DNA from: Aeromonas rivipollensis
Lineage (GTDB): Bacteria > Pseudomonadota > Gammaproteobacteria > Enterobacterales > Aeromonadaceae
Length of the DNA: 54,753 nt
NCBI RefSeq assembly: GCF_010974825.1
Contig: NZ_JAAILA010000018.1
Span: 1-54,753, forward strand
Direction: 5' to 3'
A program made the position numbers and the translations under genes. Below, piece after piece: positions 44,457-53,413 of the stretch; position 1 is the first letter of the stretch, and every line of letters starts with the position of its first letter. The notes under the pieces were generated by a model that was given only the letters and a program-made list of their open reading frames with translations, was not told the origin of the DNA and did no database searches.

Positions 44457-46160
44457 TTATTTCACCCCTTTGCCAGCTGTGTTCAGCATCGGCAGATCCA
44501 GTTTCGCCTCTTGGGCACAGTTGATGGCAATCTCGTAGCCCGCGTCCGCGTGGCGCATCACGCCGGTGGCCGGGTCGTTGCGCAGCACGCGGCCGACCCG
44601 CTTGGCGGCGTCGTCGCTGCCGTCACAGACGATCACCACGCCGGAGTGCTGGGAGAAGCCCATGCCGACCCCACCACCGTGGTGCAGGGAGACCCAGGTC
44701 GCGCCACCTGCGGTGTTCAGCAGGGCGTTGAGCAGCGGCCAGTCGGAGACGGCATCGGAGCCATCCATCATGGATTCGGTCTCCCGGTTCGGGCTCGCCA
44801 CAGAGCCGGAGTCCAGGTGATCCCGACCTATGACCACGGGCGCTTTCAGCTCGCCATTCTTCACCATCTCGTTGAAGGCCAGGCCCAGGCGTACCCGATC
44901 CTTGACCCCGACCCAGCAGATCCGGGCCGGCAGGCCCTGGAAGGCGATGCGCTCGCGGGCCATGTCGAGCCAGTTGTGCAGATGGGGATCGTCCGGGATC
45001 AGCTCCTTGACCTTCTGATCCGTCTTGTAGATGTCTTCCGGATCCCCGGACAGGGCCACCCAGCGGAAGGGGCCTATGCCCTCGCAGAACAGCGGGCGAA
45101 TATAGGCCGGTACGAAGCCCGGGAAGTCGAAGGCATTCTTCACCCCTTCTTCCAGCGCCATCTGGCGGATGTTATTCCCGTAATCGAGCGTGGCTGCACC
45201 GCGGGATTGCAGGGTCAGCATGGCTTCCACCTGGCGCGCCATGGAATGACGAGCCGCCTGGTTCACCTCCTGGGGGGCGGATTTTTGCAGCTCACGCCAC
45301 TGGGCGACGCTCCAGCCCTGGGGCAGGTAGCCGTGGATGGGATCGTGGGCCGAGGTCTGGTCGGTCACCACGTCCGGGGTGATGCCACGGGCCACCAGCT
45401 CGGCGAAGACGTCGGCGGCGTTGCCGAGCAGGCCGACGGAGATGGCGGTACCGCTACGTTTGGCTTCCTCGACCATGGCCAGCGCCTCATCCAGGCTGTG
45501 GGCCTTCTTGTCGACGTAGCGGGTCTTCAAGCGGAAATCGATGCGGGTCTCGTCGCACTCCACGGCAATCATGGAGAAGCCAGCCATGGTGGCGGCCAGG
45601 GGCTGGGCGCCGCCCATGCCACCCAGACCGCCAGTGAGGATCCAGCGTCCTTTCGGTTCCCCGTTGAAGTGCTGGTTCGCCACCGCGAAGAAGGTCTCGT
45701 AGGTGCCCTGCACTATCCCCTGGGTGCCTATGTAGATCCAGGAGCCGGCGGTCATCTGGCCGTACATCATCAGGCCCTTCCTATCGAGCTCGTTGAAGTG
45801 CTCCCAGTTGGCCCAGTGGGGCACCAGGTTGGAGTTGGCGATCAGCACCCGCGGCGCGTCCTTGTGGGTCTGGAACACCCCGACCGGCTTGCCGGATTGC
45901 ACCAGCAGGGTCTGGTCTTCCTCGAGACGGGTCAGCACCTCGACTATCTTGTCGTAGCAGGCCCAGTTGCGGGCGGCGCGGCCTATACCGCCATAGACCA
46001 CCAGGGACTGGGGATGCTCGGCCACTTCCGGATCCAGGTTGTTCATCAGCATCCGCAGGGGCGCCTCGGTCAGCCAGCTCTTGGCGGTCAGCTCGGTACC
46101 GCGGGGGGCACGGATTACCCGGCTCGGGTCGTGACGGGGATCCTGGTGTTGCACAGACAT
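44457..46160 (-). CDS. hutU: Urocanate hydratase HutU
   Basis: Converts urocanate to 4-imidazolone-5-propionate using tightly bound NAD+ as an electrophile. The 567 residues (start [20 protein letters not shown]) have the expected length with [18 protein letters not shown] (NAD-binding Gly-rich loop) and the conserved active-site Cys region ([13 protein letters not shown]). The frame is open to 46640, but the ATG at 46160 has AGGAG seven bases before it and gives the family start. Third gene of hutIGUH. Confidence 0.97.
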   Translation of the reverse strand: MSVQHQDPRHDPSRVIRAPRGTELTAKSWLTEAPLRMLMNNLDPEVAEHPQSLVVYGGIGRAARNWACYDKIVEVLTRLEEDQTLLVQSGKPVGVFQTHKDAPRVLIANSNLVPHWANWEHFNELDRKGLMMYGQMTAGSWIYIGTQGIVQGTYETFFAVANQHFNGEPKGRWILTGGLGGMGGAQPLAATMAGFSMIAVECDETRIDFRLKTRYVDKKAHSLDEALAMVEEAKRSGTAISVGLLGNAADVFAELVARGITPDVVTDQTSAHDPIHGYLPQGWSVAQWRELQKSAPQEVNQAARHSMARQVEAMLTLQSRGAATLDYGNNIRQMALEEGVKNAFDFPGFVPAYIRPLFCEGIGPFRWVALSGDPEDIYKTDQKVKELIPDDPHLHNWLDMARERIAFQGLPARICWVGVKDRVRLGLAFNEMVKNGELKAPVVIGRDHLDSGSVASPNRETESMMDGSDAVSDWPLLNALLNTAGGATWVSLHHGGGVGMGFSQHSGVVIVCDGSDDAAKRVGRVLRNDPATGVMRHADAGYEIAINCAQEAKLDLPMLNTAGKGVK

Positions 46161-46225
46161 AGACACTCCTTGTTTATCAATGCAGCCGCCATGCGGGGGC
46201 ACAGTGCCCCTGGCGAGTCGGCCGG

Positions 46226-47164
46226 CTACTTGGTTAGTTGATGGACCAGCCGGGCGGCCACGCGGGCGCTGCGGTTGTCCAGATCCAGACTCGGGTTGTA
46301 CTCGGCCAGATCGGCGAGCCTGAGCTTGCCGCTGGCCCGGATATGGGCGATCAGGGGTTCGATGACGGCCAGCTCGACGCCGCGGGCGGCGGGGGCGCTC
46401 ACCCCCGGCATCACGGCGCCGGGTAACACATCCAAATCTATGGTGAGATAGAGGTGATCGCAGCGGGCGATAAAGGCGTCCAGCCCCGCCAGCAACACCG
46501 GCAGCTCGACCTGGGTCATCTCCTCGTCCAGCACATGCCAGACTCCCAGCGTCTCGGCGCGGGCAAAGAGCGCCGCCGTGTTGGCGGTCTCGGCCACCCC
46601 GAGGCAGGCGTAAGTAAAGGGGGTGCCCTGTGCGGCGCACTGCTCGGCGATCTGGAAGAAGGGGGTGCCTGAGCTTGCCTGCTCCTGCTTCATGCGCAGA
46701 TCGAAGTGGGCATCGAAGTTGATGATGCCGACCCGGCCCTTGCCACCCAGATGGCGATTGAGGCCGCTCCAGCTACCGAAGGCCACCTCGTGACCACCTC
46801 CCAGCACCAGCGGGAAGTGGCCCAGATCCAGCGCACGGGCGACCCGCTCCGCCAGACGGTCGTGGGCGGCATCGAGATCGCCGTCCTCGCAGCGCACGTC
46901 GCCGCCGTCATGGACGGGCCGACCCAGATGCCAGGCGGTGTTGGCGAGCAGCTTGCGCACCGCCAGCGGGGCCGCGGCGGCACCGACTCGCCCCTTGTTG
47001 CGGCGCACCCCTTCGTCACAGGCAAAACCGAGCAGCACCACGCCGGGCTCGCTGCCTACTTGCCAGGGTTGCACCTTGTTGTGCCAGCGCAGGGCCAGTT
47101 CACCATCTTCCGGATCCTGGCGCCCCTGCCAGACCGACATGTCGGCCACGTTTAACTTATCCAT
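46226..47164 (-). CDS. hutG: Formimidoylglutamase HutG
   Basis: Arginase/ureohydrolase-fold enzyme that hydrolyses N-formimidoyl-L-glutamate to glutamate and formamide, the last step of this hut pathway version. The binuclear Mn site is visible: [19 protein letters not shown] and [15 protein letters not shown]. Length 312. Its start overlaps the hutI stop by 8 bases. Presence of this type, and no hutF in view, indicates the four-step formamide-releasing pathway. Confidence 0.95.
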   Translation of the reverse strand: MDKLNVADMSVWQGRQDPEDGELALRWHNKVQPWQVGSEPGVVLLGFACDEGVRRNKGRVGAAAAPLAVRKLLANTAWHLGRPVHDGGDVRCEDGDLDAAHDRLAERVARALDLGHFPLVLGGGHEVAFGSWSGLNRHLGGKGRVGIINFDAHFDLRMKQEQASSGTPFFQIAEQCAAQGTPFTYACLGVAETANTAALFARAETLGVWHVLDEEMTQVELPVLLAGLDAFIARCDHLYLTIDLDVLPGAVMPGVSAPAARGVELAVIEPLIAHIRASGKLRLADLAEYNPSLDLDNRSARVAARLVHQLTK

Positions 47165-48392
47165 GGAGCGTCTCCTCCCCGTTGAGAACCCGGCTGACCA
47201 GCTGATCGACCCCGATCAGGTAGCTGATCTCCGAGGGGTGGGCGCAATTCCAGACCAGAAAATCGGCCTGCATGCCCACTCTCAGCTGCCCCAGACGCTC
47301 CTGCTCGCCGAGCGCCCGGGCGGCGTGGCGGGTCACCCCGGCCATGGCCTCGACCGGGGTCAGGCCGAACAGGGTGCAGGCCATGTTCATGGCCATGCGC
47401 AGGGAGACGATGGGGGCCGTGCCCGGGTTGATGTCGGAGGAGACTGCCATGGGCACGCCCGCCTTGCGCAGGGCGGCGACCGGCGGCAGCTTGGTCTCTT
47501 TGAGGAAGTAGAAAGCGGTGGGCAGCAGGGTGGCGACCACGCCACGGTGGGCCAGCGCCTGGATCCCGTCCTGATCCAGATACTCCAGGTGATCCACCGA
47601 GAGGGCACCGAAGTTGGCGGCGAGCGTGCTGCCCCCCAGGTTGGAGAGTTGCTCCATGTGCCCCTTCACCGCGAGATTGTATTGATCCGCCGCCAGATAG
47701 ACCTGCTCTGTCTGGGCCAGGGAGAAGCCGATGTGCTCGCAGAAGACGTCCACCGCATCCGCCAGACCCGCTTCGGCGGCCGCCGGGATGATCTCCTGGC
47801 AGATGGTCTCGACCCAGGAGTCGGGATCGTCGCGGTACTCCGGCGGCACCGCATGGGCGGCCAGCAAGGTGGTCTTGACCCGGATGGGCAGCGCCTCCCC
47901 CAGGCGACGGGCGACCCGCAGCATCTTGAGCTCGTCCGCCAGGGTGAGGCCATAGCCGGACTTGATCTCCACTGTGGTGACCCCTTCCCGGATCAGGGAC
48001 TTGATCCTCGGCACCGCCAGCTCATAGAGCTGATCCTCGCTGGCCGCGCGGGTGGCCCGTACGGTGGAGAGTATGCCACCCCCCTTGCGGGCGATGTCGC
48101 TGTAGGGCACGCCCTGCTGGCGCAGCTCGAACTCCTCGGCCCGGCTGCCGGCAAAGATAAGGTGGGTGTGGCAATCGATGAGGCCAGGAGTCACCAGCCT
48201 GCCCTTCATGTCACGCCAGTGGGCGGGATGGGGTCCCTTGAGATCCTGCATGGGGACCAGGGCGTGGATCCTGCCTTCATGCACGCCGAGGGCATGGGGT
48301 TCCAGCAGACCGTAGTCCGCCAGATCGGAGCGCAGGGTGGCGGGTGTCACGTTGAGCCAGACCCGCTCGCAGTTCAACAGTTCCTTGTTCAT
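47157..48392 (-). CDS. hutI: Imidazolonepropionase HutI
   Basis: Amidohydrolase that opens 4-imidazolone-5-propionate to N-formimidoylglutamate. The 411 residues show the metal-binding LIDCHTHLIFAGSRAEEF near the N-terminus, VEIKSGYGLT, and LAAHAVPPEY with further metal ligands; the C-terminal SDINPGTAPI holds the catalytic Asp. The ATG at 48392 is chosen over 48461, giving MNKELLNCERVW; the longer form would start within the operator. First gene of the hutIGUH operon, directly after a promoter with a HutC-type operator. Confidence 0.96.
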   Translation of the reverse strand: MNKELLNCERVWLNVTPATLRSDLADYGLLEPHALGVHEGRIHALVPMQDLKGPHPAHWRDMKGRLVTPGLIDCHTHLIFAGSRAEEFELRQQGVPYSDIARKGGGILSTVRATRAASEDQLYELAVPRIKSLIREGVTTVEIKSGYGLTLADELKMLRVARRLGEALPIRVKTTLLAAHAVPPEYRDDPDSWVETICQEIIPAAAEAGLADAVDVFCEHIGFSLAQTEQVYLAADQYNLAVKGHMEQLSNLGGSTLAANFGALSVDHLEYLDQDGIQALAHRGVVATLLPTAFYFLKETKLPPVAALRKAGVPMAVSSDINPGTAPIVSLRMAMNMACTLFGLTPVEAMAGVTRHAARALGEQERLGQLRVGMQADFLVWNCAHPSEISYLIGVDQLVSRVLNGEETLHG

Positions 48393-48402
48393 ACCGACCT
48401 CT

Positions 48403-48466
48403 AAATGTATATACAATAATTTATAGCCGATCTCTGACGAGAAAGAAAGGATCAAGTTCACATCTT
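48403..48466 (-). promoter_or_regulatory. hutI promoter with HutC-type operator and CRP-like site
   Basis: On the minus strand: a CRP-like half-site TGTGA-N6-TC (48462-48451, centre about 48454.5), a TATAAA -10 box (48425-48420), and a perfect palindrome TGTATATACA (48406-48415) over the expected start site near 48413. The CRP centre would be near -41, a class II activating position. Consistent with glucose repression and urocanate induction of hut genes; inferred, no binding data. Confidence 0.55.
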
Positions 48467-48495
48467 GATAACAGCGGTTTCATTAGAGTTTAAGC

Positions 48496-48524
48496 ACAAA
48501 AAAGCCCACCAATGGGTGGGCTCT
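48496..48524 (-). terminator. Intrinsic terminator of hutC
   Basis: On the minus strand, AGCCCACC / GGTGGGCT arms with a short ATT loop, then six T. Confidence 0.9.
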
Positions 48525-48536
48525 TAAAACAAGATA

Positions 48537-48546
48537 TGTATATACA
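48537..48546. promoter_or_regulatory. Second HutC-type operator palindrome
   Basis: TGTATATACA again, identical to the site at 48406-48415 and 131 bases away, just beyond the hutC stop codon. The two sites flank the hutC terminator and could allow looping. Confidence 0.55.
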
Positions 48547-48547
48547 A

Positions 48548-49252
48548 TCAAGTCAATCGGGTCTTGGAGCTCAGCTTGTAGCGGGAGCCTGGCGAGAGCA
48601 GCCTGGCGTAGGAGACCAGGAAGCCATCCGACCAGGTGCGCCGATGCAGCAGCAGGCAGGGGGTATCGACCCTCACCTGCAGCAGGCCCGCCTCGCCGGC
48701 GCTCGGCAGCACAGCCTCCACCACGTGCTCCATCTCGGAGAGGGGGCAGACTTCCATCAGATAGCTGTTCGGCGTCTGTTTCGTGAAGTCCTGCTCGCCA
48801 TAGCCGGGCAGGCGTTCGGCATCGACGAAACGCTCCTCCAGTTGCAGCGGCTCCCCATCGGCCTGATGGACGATGAGGCTGTGGAAGGTGGGCGCCCCGA
48901 CCCGCAAACCCAGTCGTACCGCCACCTTCTCGTCCGCAGCCTGGCGCTGCAGGCGGATCACCCGGGCGCTGTACTGGCTGCCCCGCTCGGCGATCTCGTC
49001 GGCTATGTTGCGAATGGCCAGCAGCGGCGACTCGGCACGCCTGTCCGCCACGAAGCTGCCGGAGCCGGCGGTGCGATTGAGCCAGCCCTCGGCCACCAGT
49101 TCACGCAGCGCCTTGTTGACCGTCATCCGGCTCACGGCAAACTGCTCGCACAGGGCGGCCTCGGTCGGGATCCTGTCGCCTGCCTGATAGTGGCGTTCGC
49201 GGATCCCGTCCAGGATATGCTGTTTGATCTGCAGATAGAGGGCGGGTGCCAC
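48548..49252 (-). CDS. hutC: Histidine utilization repressor HutC (GntR family)
   Basis: GntR/HutC-family repressor, 234 residues. The N-terminal winged helix (ALYLQIKQHILDGIRERHYQ, then RIPTEAALCEQFAVSRMTV) binds DNA; the C-terminal UTRA domain (APTFHSLIVHQADGEPLQLE) binds urocanate, the inducer. The start is a GTG at 49252 with GAGGA 8 bases before it; a TTG one codon upstream is less likely by spacing. It begins 11 bases after the can stop, so it is probably co-transcribed with carbonic anhydrase rather than with hutIGUH. Confidence 0.94.
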   Translation of the reverse strand: MAPALYLQIKQHILDGIRERHYQAGDRIPTEAALCEQFAVSRMTVNKALRELVAEGWLNRTAGSGSFVADRRAESPLLAIRNIADEIAERGSQYSARVIRLQRQAADEKVAVRLGLRVGAPTFHSLIVHQADGEPLQLEERFVDAERLPGYGEQDFTKQTPNSYLMEVCPLSEMEHVVEAVLPSAGEAGLLQVRVDTPCLLLHRRTWSDGFLVSYARLLSPGSRYKLSSKTRLT

Positions 49253-49263
49253 CAATGGGTTCC

Positions 49264-49923
49264 TCAGCGACGACGGTGAGGCGGACGCATGTCCGGCCAG
49301 GCACGGTAGACGTCCGGGATCTGATCCGGGCCGCTGATGCAGAGATCGAGATCGTGCAGCAGACCGTCCTTGATGCCGTAGATCCAGCCGTGCACCGCCA
49401 GCTCCTGCCCCTTGCGCCAGGCATTCTGGATGATGGTGGTGTGGCAGACGTTGGCGACCTGCTCGGCCACGTTCAGCTCGCACAGATAGTCGAAGCGCTC
49501 GTGCTCATCCTCGATGGCTTCGAGTTGTTCGCCGTACTTGAAATAGACATCCTTGATGTTGCGCAGCCAGTTGTCGATGAGGCCCAGCTCCTGGTTCTGC
49601 ATCGCCGCCTTGACGCCGCCGCAACCGTAGTGGCCGCAGACGATGATGTGCTTCACCTTGAGCACCTCCACCGCGTATTGCAGCACCGAGAGGCAGTTGA
49701 AATCGGTGTGTACCACCAGATTGGCGACGTTGCGGTGGACGAAGACATCCCCCGGCAGCAGGCCCATCAGCTGGTTGGCGGGAACCCGGCTGTCGGAGCA
49801 GCCGATCCAGAGGTACTCGGGCGCCTGCTGGGCGGAGAGGGTAGCGAAGAAATCGGGATCTTCGGCCTTGATCCGTTCCGCCCACTCGCGGTTATTGGTA
49901 AACAGGTCGTTCAACAGTTTCAC
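49264..49923 (-). CDS. can: Beta-class carbonic anhydrase
   Basis: Interconverts CO2 and bicarbonate in the cytosol. The 219-residue protein starts at a GTG (49923; MKLLNDLFTNNREWAERIKA). Zinc ligands Cys42, His98 and Cys101 and the Asp44-Arg46 dyad (GCSDSR) are in the positions of E. coli Can. The frame open to 50022 lacks the family N-terminus. Downstream hutC follows after 11 bases. Confidence 0.96.
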   Translation of the reverse strand: MKLLNDLFTNNREWAERIKAEDPDFFATLSAQQAPEYLWIGCSDSRVPANQLMGLLPGDVFVHRNVANLVVHTDFNCLSVLQYAVEVLKVKHIIVCGHYGCGGVKAAMQNQELGLIDNWLRNIKDVYFKYGEQLEAIEDEHERFDYLCELNVAEQVANVCHTTIIQNAWRKGQELAVHGWIYGIKDGLLHDLDLCISGPDQIPDVYRAWPDMRPPHRRR

Positions 49924-50005
49924 TTCTGCTCTCCCTAACTGTGGCAGTGGCGGCAACATACCATACACAAGGGTAACCAAGGCAAGGCCGACCAGATCCC
50001 GGTGA

Positions 50006-50036
50006 AACAAAAACAGGGCCATCAGGCCCTGTTTTC
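50006..50036 (-). terminator. Intrinsic terminator after rpoH
   Basis: AAACAGGGCC / GGCCCTGTTT arms with a 4-base loop and T-rich flank on the minus strand, 8 bases past the rpoH echo. Confidence 0.88.
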
Positions 50037-50043
50037 TACAAGA

Positions 50044-50090
50044 GAATGCTCTCAGGCATCCATGGCGTCTTTCAGTTTCTTGAGCGGTTC
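50044..50090 (-). pseudogene. Echo of the rpoH 3' end
   Basis: Aligns to 50102-50149 (end of rpoH plus 8 bases) with about 40 of 48 identical bases and one gap, offset 58. It encodes KKLKDAMDA and a stop, against KKLKDAMAA in RpoH. Of five codon differences in the shared nine codons, four are synonymous (AAG/AAA twice, GAT/GAC, GCG/GCC). Confidence 0.88.
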
Positions 50091-50109
50091 ACAGGCTCGG
50101 CGAATGCCC

Positions 50110-50964
50110 TCAGGCGGCCATCGCATCCTTCAGCTTCTTGAGCGCGTTCTTCTCAAGCTGACGCACACGCTCGGCGGACACACCGTAGTTGTCGGCCAGC
50201 TCCTGCAAGGTGGTCTTGCTCTCCTCATCCAGCCAGCGGGCGCGGATGATGTGCTGGCTGCGCTCGTCCAGGGTGGCCATGGCCGCGCTCAGGCGACGGG
50301 TGGCGTGGCTGTCCCAGTTGTCGTTCTCTATGGTGGCGGCCAGATCGGAAGACTTGTCTTCCAGATAATGGACGGGGGCGAAGCCACCTTCATCCTCATC
50401 ATCACCGACCAGATCGAAGGCCTGATCGTAGTTGCTCATGCGCGCTTCCATCTCGGTGACGTCCGCGGCAGAAACCCCGAGATCCGCGGCAACGGCCTGC
50501 ACCTCTTCGTGATTCAGCCAGCCCAGACGCTTCTTGGACTTGCGCAGGTTGAAGAACAGCTTGCGCTGGGCCTTGGTGGTGGCCACCTTGACCATGCGCC
50601 AGTTGCGCAGCACATATTCGTGGATCTCGGCCTTGATCCAGTGCACGGCGAAGGAGACCAGACGCACCCCGACGCTCGGGTCGAAGCGCTTGACCGCCTT
50701 CATCAGGCCTATGTTGCCTTCCTGCACCAGATCGGCCTGAGGCAGGCCATAGCCGGAGTAGCTCTTGGCCACGTGAACGACAAAACGCAGATGCGACATG
50801 ACCAGCTGACGGGCAGCCTCGAGATCGCCACCCTGCTGCAAACGCATCGCCAGTTCACGCTCTTCCTCCGCGCTCAGCACGGGGATCGAGTTGACGGCTT
50901 GGATATAGCCTTCCAGACTACCTTGCGGAATCAGAGCCATAGTGCGTTGCAATGAAGTTCCCAT
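50110..50964 (-). CDS. rpoH: RNA polymerase heat-shock sigma factor RpoH (sigma-32)
   Basis: Directs RNA polymerase to heat-shock promoters. The 284 residues closely follow E. coli sigma-32: region 2 ([20 protein letters not shown], then [16 protein letters not shown]), the RpoH box ([23 protein letters not shown], residues about 127-145) and region 4 helix-turn-helix ([20 protein letters not shown]). The ATG at 50964 aligns with the E. coli start and has AGAGGT nearby. It follows ftsX as in enterics. Its 3' end is repeated just downstream. Confidence 0.98.
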   Translation of the reverse strand: MGTSLQRTMALIPQGSLEGYIQAVNSIPVLSAEEERELAMRLQQGGDLEAARQLVMSHLRFVVHVAKSYSGYGLPQADLVQEGNIGLMKAVKRFDPSVGVRLVSFAVHWIKAEIHEYVLRNWRMVKVATTKAQRKLFFNLRKSKKRLGWLNHEEVQAVAADLGVSAADVTEMEARMSNYDQAFDLVGDDEDEGGFAPVHYLEDKSSDLAATIENDNWDSHATRRLSAAMATLDERSQHIIRARWLDEESKTTLQELADNYGVSAERVRQLEKNALKKLKDAMAA

Positions 50965-51125
50965 GTTCTACCTCTTACTTTTCAATCGAATCAGTCTAAC
51001 ACCCTGAGAGGGCCTGTCTACCGACCGGGGGTCATTCTGCGGCCCACATCAAACATAAGTCAAACATCGGCCCCAGCATGAACCCGGGCTATCTTAGGCT
51101 GACGGGATGAATCATAAATGAACGG

Positions 51126-51158
51126 TCAAAAAAAAGGGGTCACAGTGAAGGACCCCTG
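51126..51158 (-). terminator. Strong intrinsic terminator in the ftsX-rpoH gap
   Basis: On the minus strand, AGGGGTC / GACCCCT arms with a 9-base loop, followed by eight T. It lies about 270 bases after ftsX, behind another hairpin, so it probably ends a separate transcript. Confidence 0.85.
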
Positions 51159-51269
51159 AAAAGTAGCATGCTAAGTCCATTGTTGCGGAGCTCGCAACCT
51201 TCACATGCTTGCCAAGTCAGACGAGCAAGGCAGAGGGGCCACACCCGTATAAATTCTGTTGCACTAGAT
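51128..51269 (-). ncRNA. Candidate small RNA between ftsX and rpoH
   Basis: A roughly 140-base minus-strand transcript is predicted. A promoter-like pair lies at 51305-51300 (TTGGAT) and 51281-51276 (TATAAA), spacer 18. The body contains a hairpin GTTGCG-AGCTC-CGCAAC flanked by GCATG repeats and ends in a strong terminator with eight T. There is no credible coding frame. Prediction from structure only; family unknown. Confidence 0.4.
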
Positions 51270-51345
51270 AGACTGTTTATAAATCAAAAGGTTCACAGGA
51301 TCCAAATATGATCCTTGGTGCAGGCCTCATTCAGATTACTCTGAG

Positions 51346-51378
51346 AAAGTGGCCCGTGCCAGAAACGGGCCACTCTTT
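51346..51378. terminator. Hairpin after ftsX, probable terminator
   Basis: AGTGGCCCG / CGGGCCACT arms with a 9-base loop, short T-rich flank (TTTCTC) on the minus strand. Likely end of the ftsYEX transcript. Confidence 0.6.
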
Positions 51379-51428
51379 TACTTGATCCAGTTCGCAAAAT
51401 CCAGCGCTTTAAAATGCTGATAAATTAA

Positions 51429-52382
51429 TCAGGATGGTTCTATGTCGCGAATGTGTCTGTGCACCGAGAACCAGGACGCAATCAGCCCCAGCAAGGCCCC
51501 CAACAGTATGAGATTGAAGCCGTCGAACGCCCCCATCCCCACCAGCCGGAAGTTGCTGTTGTAAAGCCCCGCCAGCTCCTTCACCACCCCCTCGCTCCAG
51601 ATCACCATCACCTCGGTCAGCCACCAGGCCAGCATGCCGCCGATCACCCCGAACCAGATGCCGGTGTAGAGGAAAGGACGGTGAATGAAGGCGTCGGTCG
51701 CCCCCACCAGCTTGAGCACTTCGATCTCGGATCTCTGGTTGAGTATGTTCAGACGCAGGGTGTTGCCGACGATCAGCAGCACGGCGGAGAGCAGCAGCAC
51801 CGCTATGCCGGTGATGGTGTGGCGCAGCAGGTTCATGATCCCCTGCAGCCGGGTCAGCCACTGCAGATCCAGCTTGCCCTGTTCGATGCCGGGCTCATTC
51901 TCCAGCTTGGCGAGCAGCTCTGCGGCCCCTTCCGGATTCTGCCAGCGCGGATCCGGGATCACGCTCAGCACAGGCGGCAGCGGGTTGCTGTCGAGGTAGT
52001 CGAGAGCATCGCCGAAGCCGGAGATCTCGCGGAACTCCTTGAGCGCCTCGTCCCGGTTCATGTAGGTGACGGACTCCACCTCGGGATAGAGCAGGATCCG
52101 CTGCTTCATGTCGAGGATGCTCTGCTCCGGCAGATCCTTGCGCAGGTAGAGGGAGATCTGGGAGCTGGTCTGCCAGCTCCCTTCCACCACTTCGGCGTTT
52201 TTCAGCAGCACGTGGAAGCAGGAGGGCAGCGCCAGACTGACCCCGAGCACCGCCAGTGTCATCAGGGAGGCGAGCGGGTTGCGCCACAGCTCTCCCAGAC
52301 TGGCAAAGGCCTGACGCACGTGATCCACGCCGTACATCATCAGACGGCGCAGCGGCGGCTGTTTATGACGAACAATAGCCAT
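51429..52382 (-). CDS. ftsX: Cell division protein FtsX
   Basis: Inner-membrane partner of FtsE; the complex activates septal peptidoglycan amidases through EnvC. The 317 residues include an N-terminal cytoplasmic tail, four membrane helices (one at ASLMTLAVLGVSLALPSCFH, three near the C-terminus) and the periplasmic ECD (PEQSILDMKQRILLYPEVES). The start is the ATG at 52382 ([20 protein letters not shown]), which overlaps the stop of a 32-codon mini-frame copied from its own 5' end. Confidence 0.96.
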   Translation of the reverse strand: MAIVRHKQPPLRRLMMYGVDHVRQAFASLGELWRNPLASLMTLAVLGVSLALPSCFHVLLKNAEVVEGSWQTSSQISLYLRKDLPEQSILDMKQRILLYPEVESVTYMNRDEALKEFREISGFGDALDYLDSNPLPPVLSVIPDPRWQNPEGAAELLAKLENEPGIEQGKLDLQWLTRLQGIMNLLRHTITGIAVLLLSAVLLIVGNTLRLNILNQRSEIEVLKLVGATDAFIHRPFLYTGIWFGVIGGMLAWWLTEVMVIWSEGVVKELAGLYNSNFRLVGMGAFDGFNLILLGALLGLIASWFSVHRHIRDIEPS

Positions 52383-52480
52383 CAGAACTCCCTCCCCTGT
52401 CGAATATCGGCGACCTGATCCATCCGAGTGACCATAATCAGAGGGCACAGAGGGGGCTGTTTATGACGAACTATGGCCAT
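52382..52480 (-). pseudogene. Echo of the ftsX 5' end between ftsE and ftsX
   Basis: A 32-codon frame begins on the last base of the ftsE stop (TGATG) with [14 protein letters not shown], a copy of the FtsX start [14 protein letters not shown], 98 bases upstream of it (about 36 of 42 identical bases). The first four differing codons are synonymous (GCC/GCT, ATA/ATT, CCC/CCG, CCT/CCG). Similarity continues weakly (RMDQVADIRQ against YGVDHVRQAF). It ends in TGATG, overlapping the true ftsX start, so coupling from ftsE to ftsX is preserved through it. Confidence 0.9.
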
Positions 52481-53151
52481 CAGCTCTCCTCCTGCTCTTG
52501 GGAATACATGCGCCCGGCCTTCAGGGTCAGGGTGCGATAGCGCATGCGGGCGATCAGCCCCAGATCGTGAGTGGCAATCAGCACCGAAACCCCGAAGCGA
52601 TTGAACTCCTCGAACAGTCGCATGATGTCCATGGAGAGCTGGGGATCCAGGTTGCCGGTCGGCTCATCCGCCAGCAGCAGGGGCGGCTTGTTGACGATGG
52701 CGCGGGCGATGCCGACCCGCTGCTGCTCACCACCGGAGAGCATGCGCGGCTGGTAACGCTCCTTGCCGAGCAGGCCGACCTTGTCCAGCGCCGCCGCCAC
52801 CCGCTTGTTGATGTCGCCGTGGCTGTAGCCATCGATCACCAGGGGCAGGGCCACGTTGTCGAACACAGTGCGGTCCATCAGCAGCCGGTGATCCTGAAAG
52901 ATCATCCCGATCTGGCGGCGCACATAGGGGATCTGGCTGCGCTGGATCTGGCTGACGTCATCGCCATGGAAGAAGACGCGACCATCGGTCGGCCGCTCCA
53001 TCACGCTGATGAGCTTGAGGAGGGTACTCTTGCCCGCCCCCGAATGGCCGGTCAGGAAGGCCATCTCCCCCTTGCGCAGGTGGAAGCTGACCTTCTGCAG
53101 CGCCTGATGGCCACCGCTGTATACCTTGCTGACCTTGTCAAAACGAATCAT
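52480..53151 (-). CDS. ftsE: Cell division ATP-binding protein FtsE
   Basis: ABC-type ATPase of FtsEX, at the septum. The 223 residues have Walker A GHSGAGKS (Lys41), the LSGGEQQR signature and Walker [13 protein letters not shown], with the C-terminal [13 protein letters not shown]. The ATG at 53151 gives [14 protein letters not shown]. Two diverged copies of the first codons lie upstream at 53285 and 53413. Order ftsY-ftsE-ftsX-rpoH is as in E. coli. Confidence 0.98.
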   Translation of the reverse strand: MIRFDKVSKVYSGGHQALQKVSFHLRKGEMAFLTGHSGAGKSTLLKLISVMERPTDGRVFFHGDDVSQIQRSQIPYVRRQIGMIFQDHRLLMDRTVFDNVALPLVIDGYSHGDINKRVAAALDKVGLLGKERYQPRMLSGGEQQRVGIARAIVNKPPLLLADEPTGNLDPQLSMDIMRLFEEFNRFGVSVLIATHDLGLIARMRYRTLTLKAGRMYSQEQEES

Positions 53152-53413
53152 AACGGTTCCCTGAGATTGACCAACCCCGACCGGGATCGAAGCATGGCAC
53201 GCTGACTCCTCGCGGCGACACTAGGCCTTGATGAAATAGCTGATCCGCAGCAATACACCTTGTCAGTCTTGTCGATACAAATCATACCCTGAGAGTGACA
53301 TACCACGACCGGGATCGAAGCATGGCACACTGACTCTTCGCGGCGACATAAGCCCTTGATGAAATGGCCGATCCGCAGCCACGCACCTTGGCGGCCTGGT
53401 CGAAACGAATCAT
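53152..53413 (-). repeat. Two tandem echoes of the ftsY-ftsE boundary
   Basis: Two copies of a roughly 130-base unit stand between ftsY and ftsE. Their ATGs at 53413 and 53285 start MIRFDQAAKVRGCG and MICIDKTDKVYCCG, against [14 protein letters not shown] in FtsE. Each unit continues with a sequence like the ftsY end (GTCGCCGCGA-GAGTCAG) and a hairpin-forming stretch (CCCCGACTCAGGTCGGGG in the ftsY-proximal version). The two copies are about 90 percent identical over their shared middle. Both frames stop before ftsE. Confidence 0.88.

Noticed and set aside
46161..46225. Echo of the hutG 3' end before hutU
   Set aside because: Some similarity (CATCAACTAACCAAG against CATTGATAAACAAG) but it requires several gaps; too weak to list with the other echoes.
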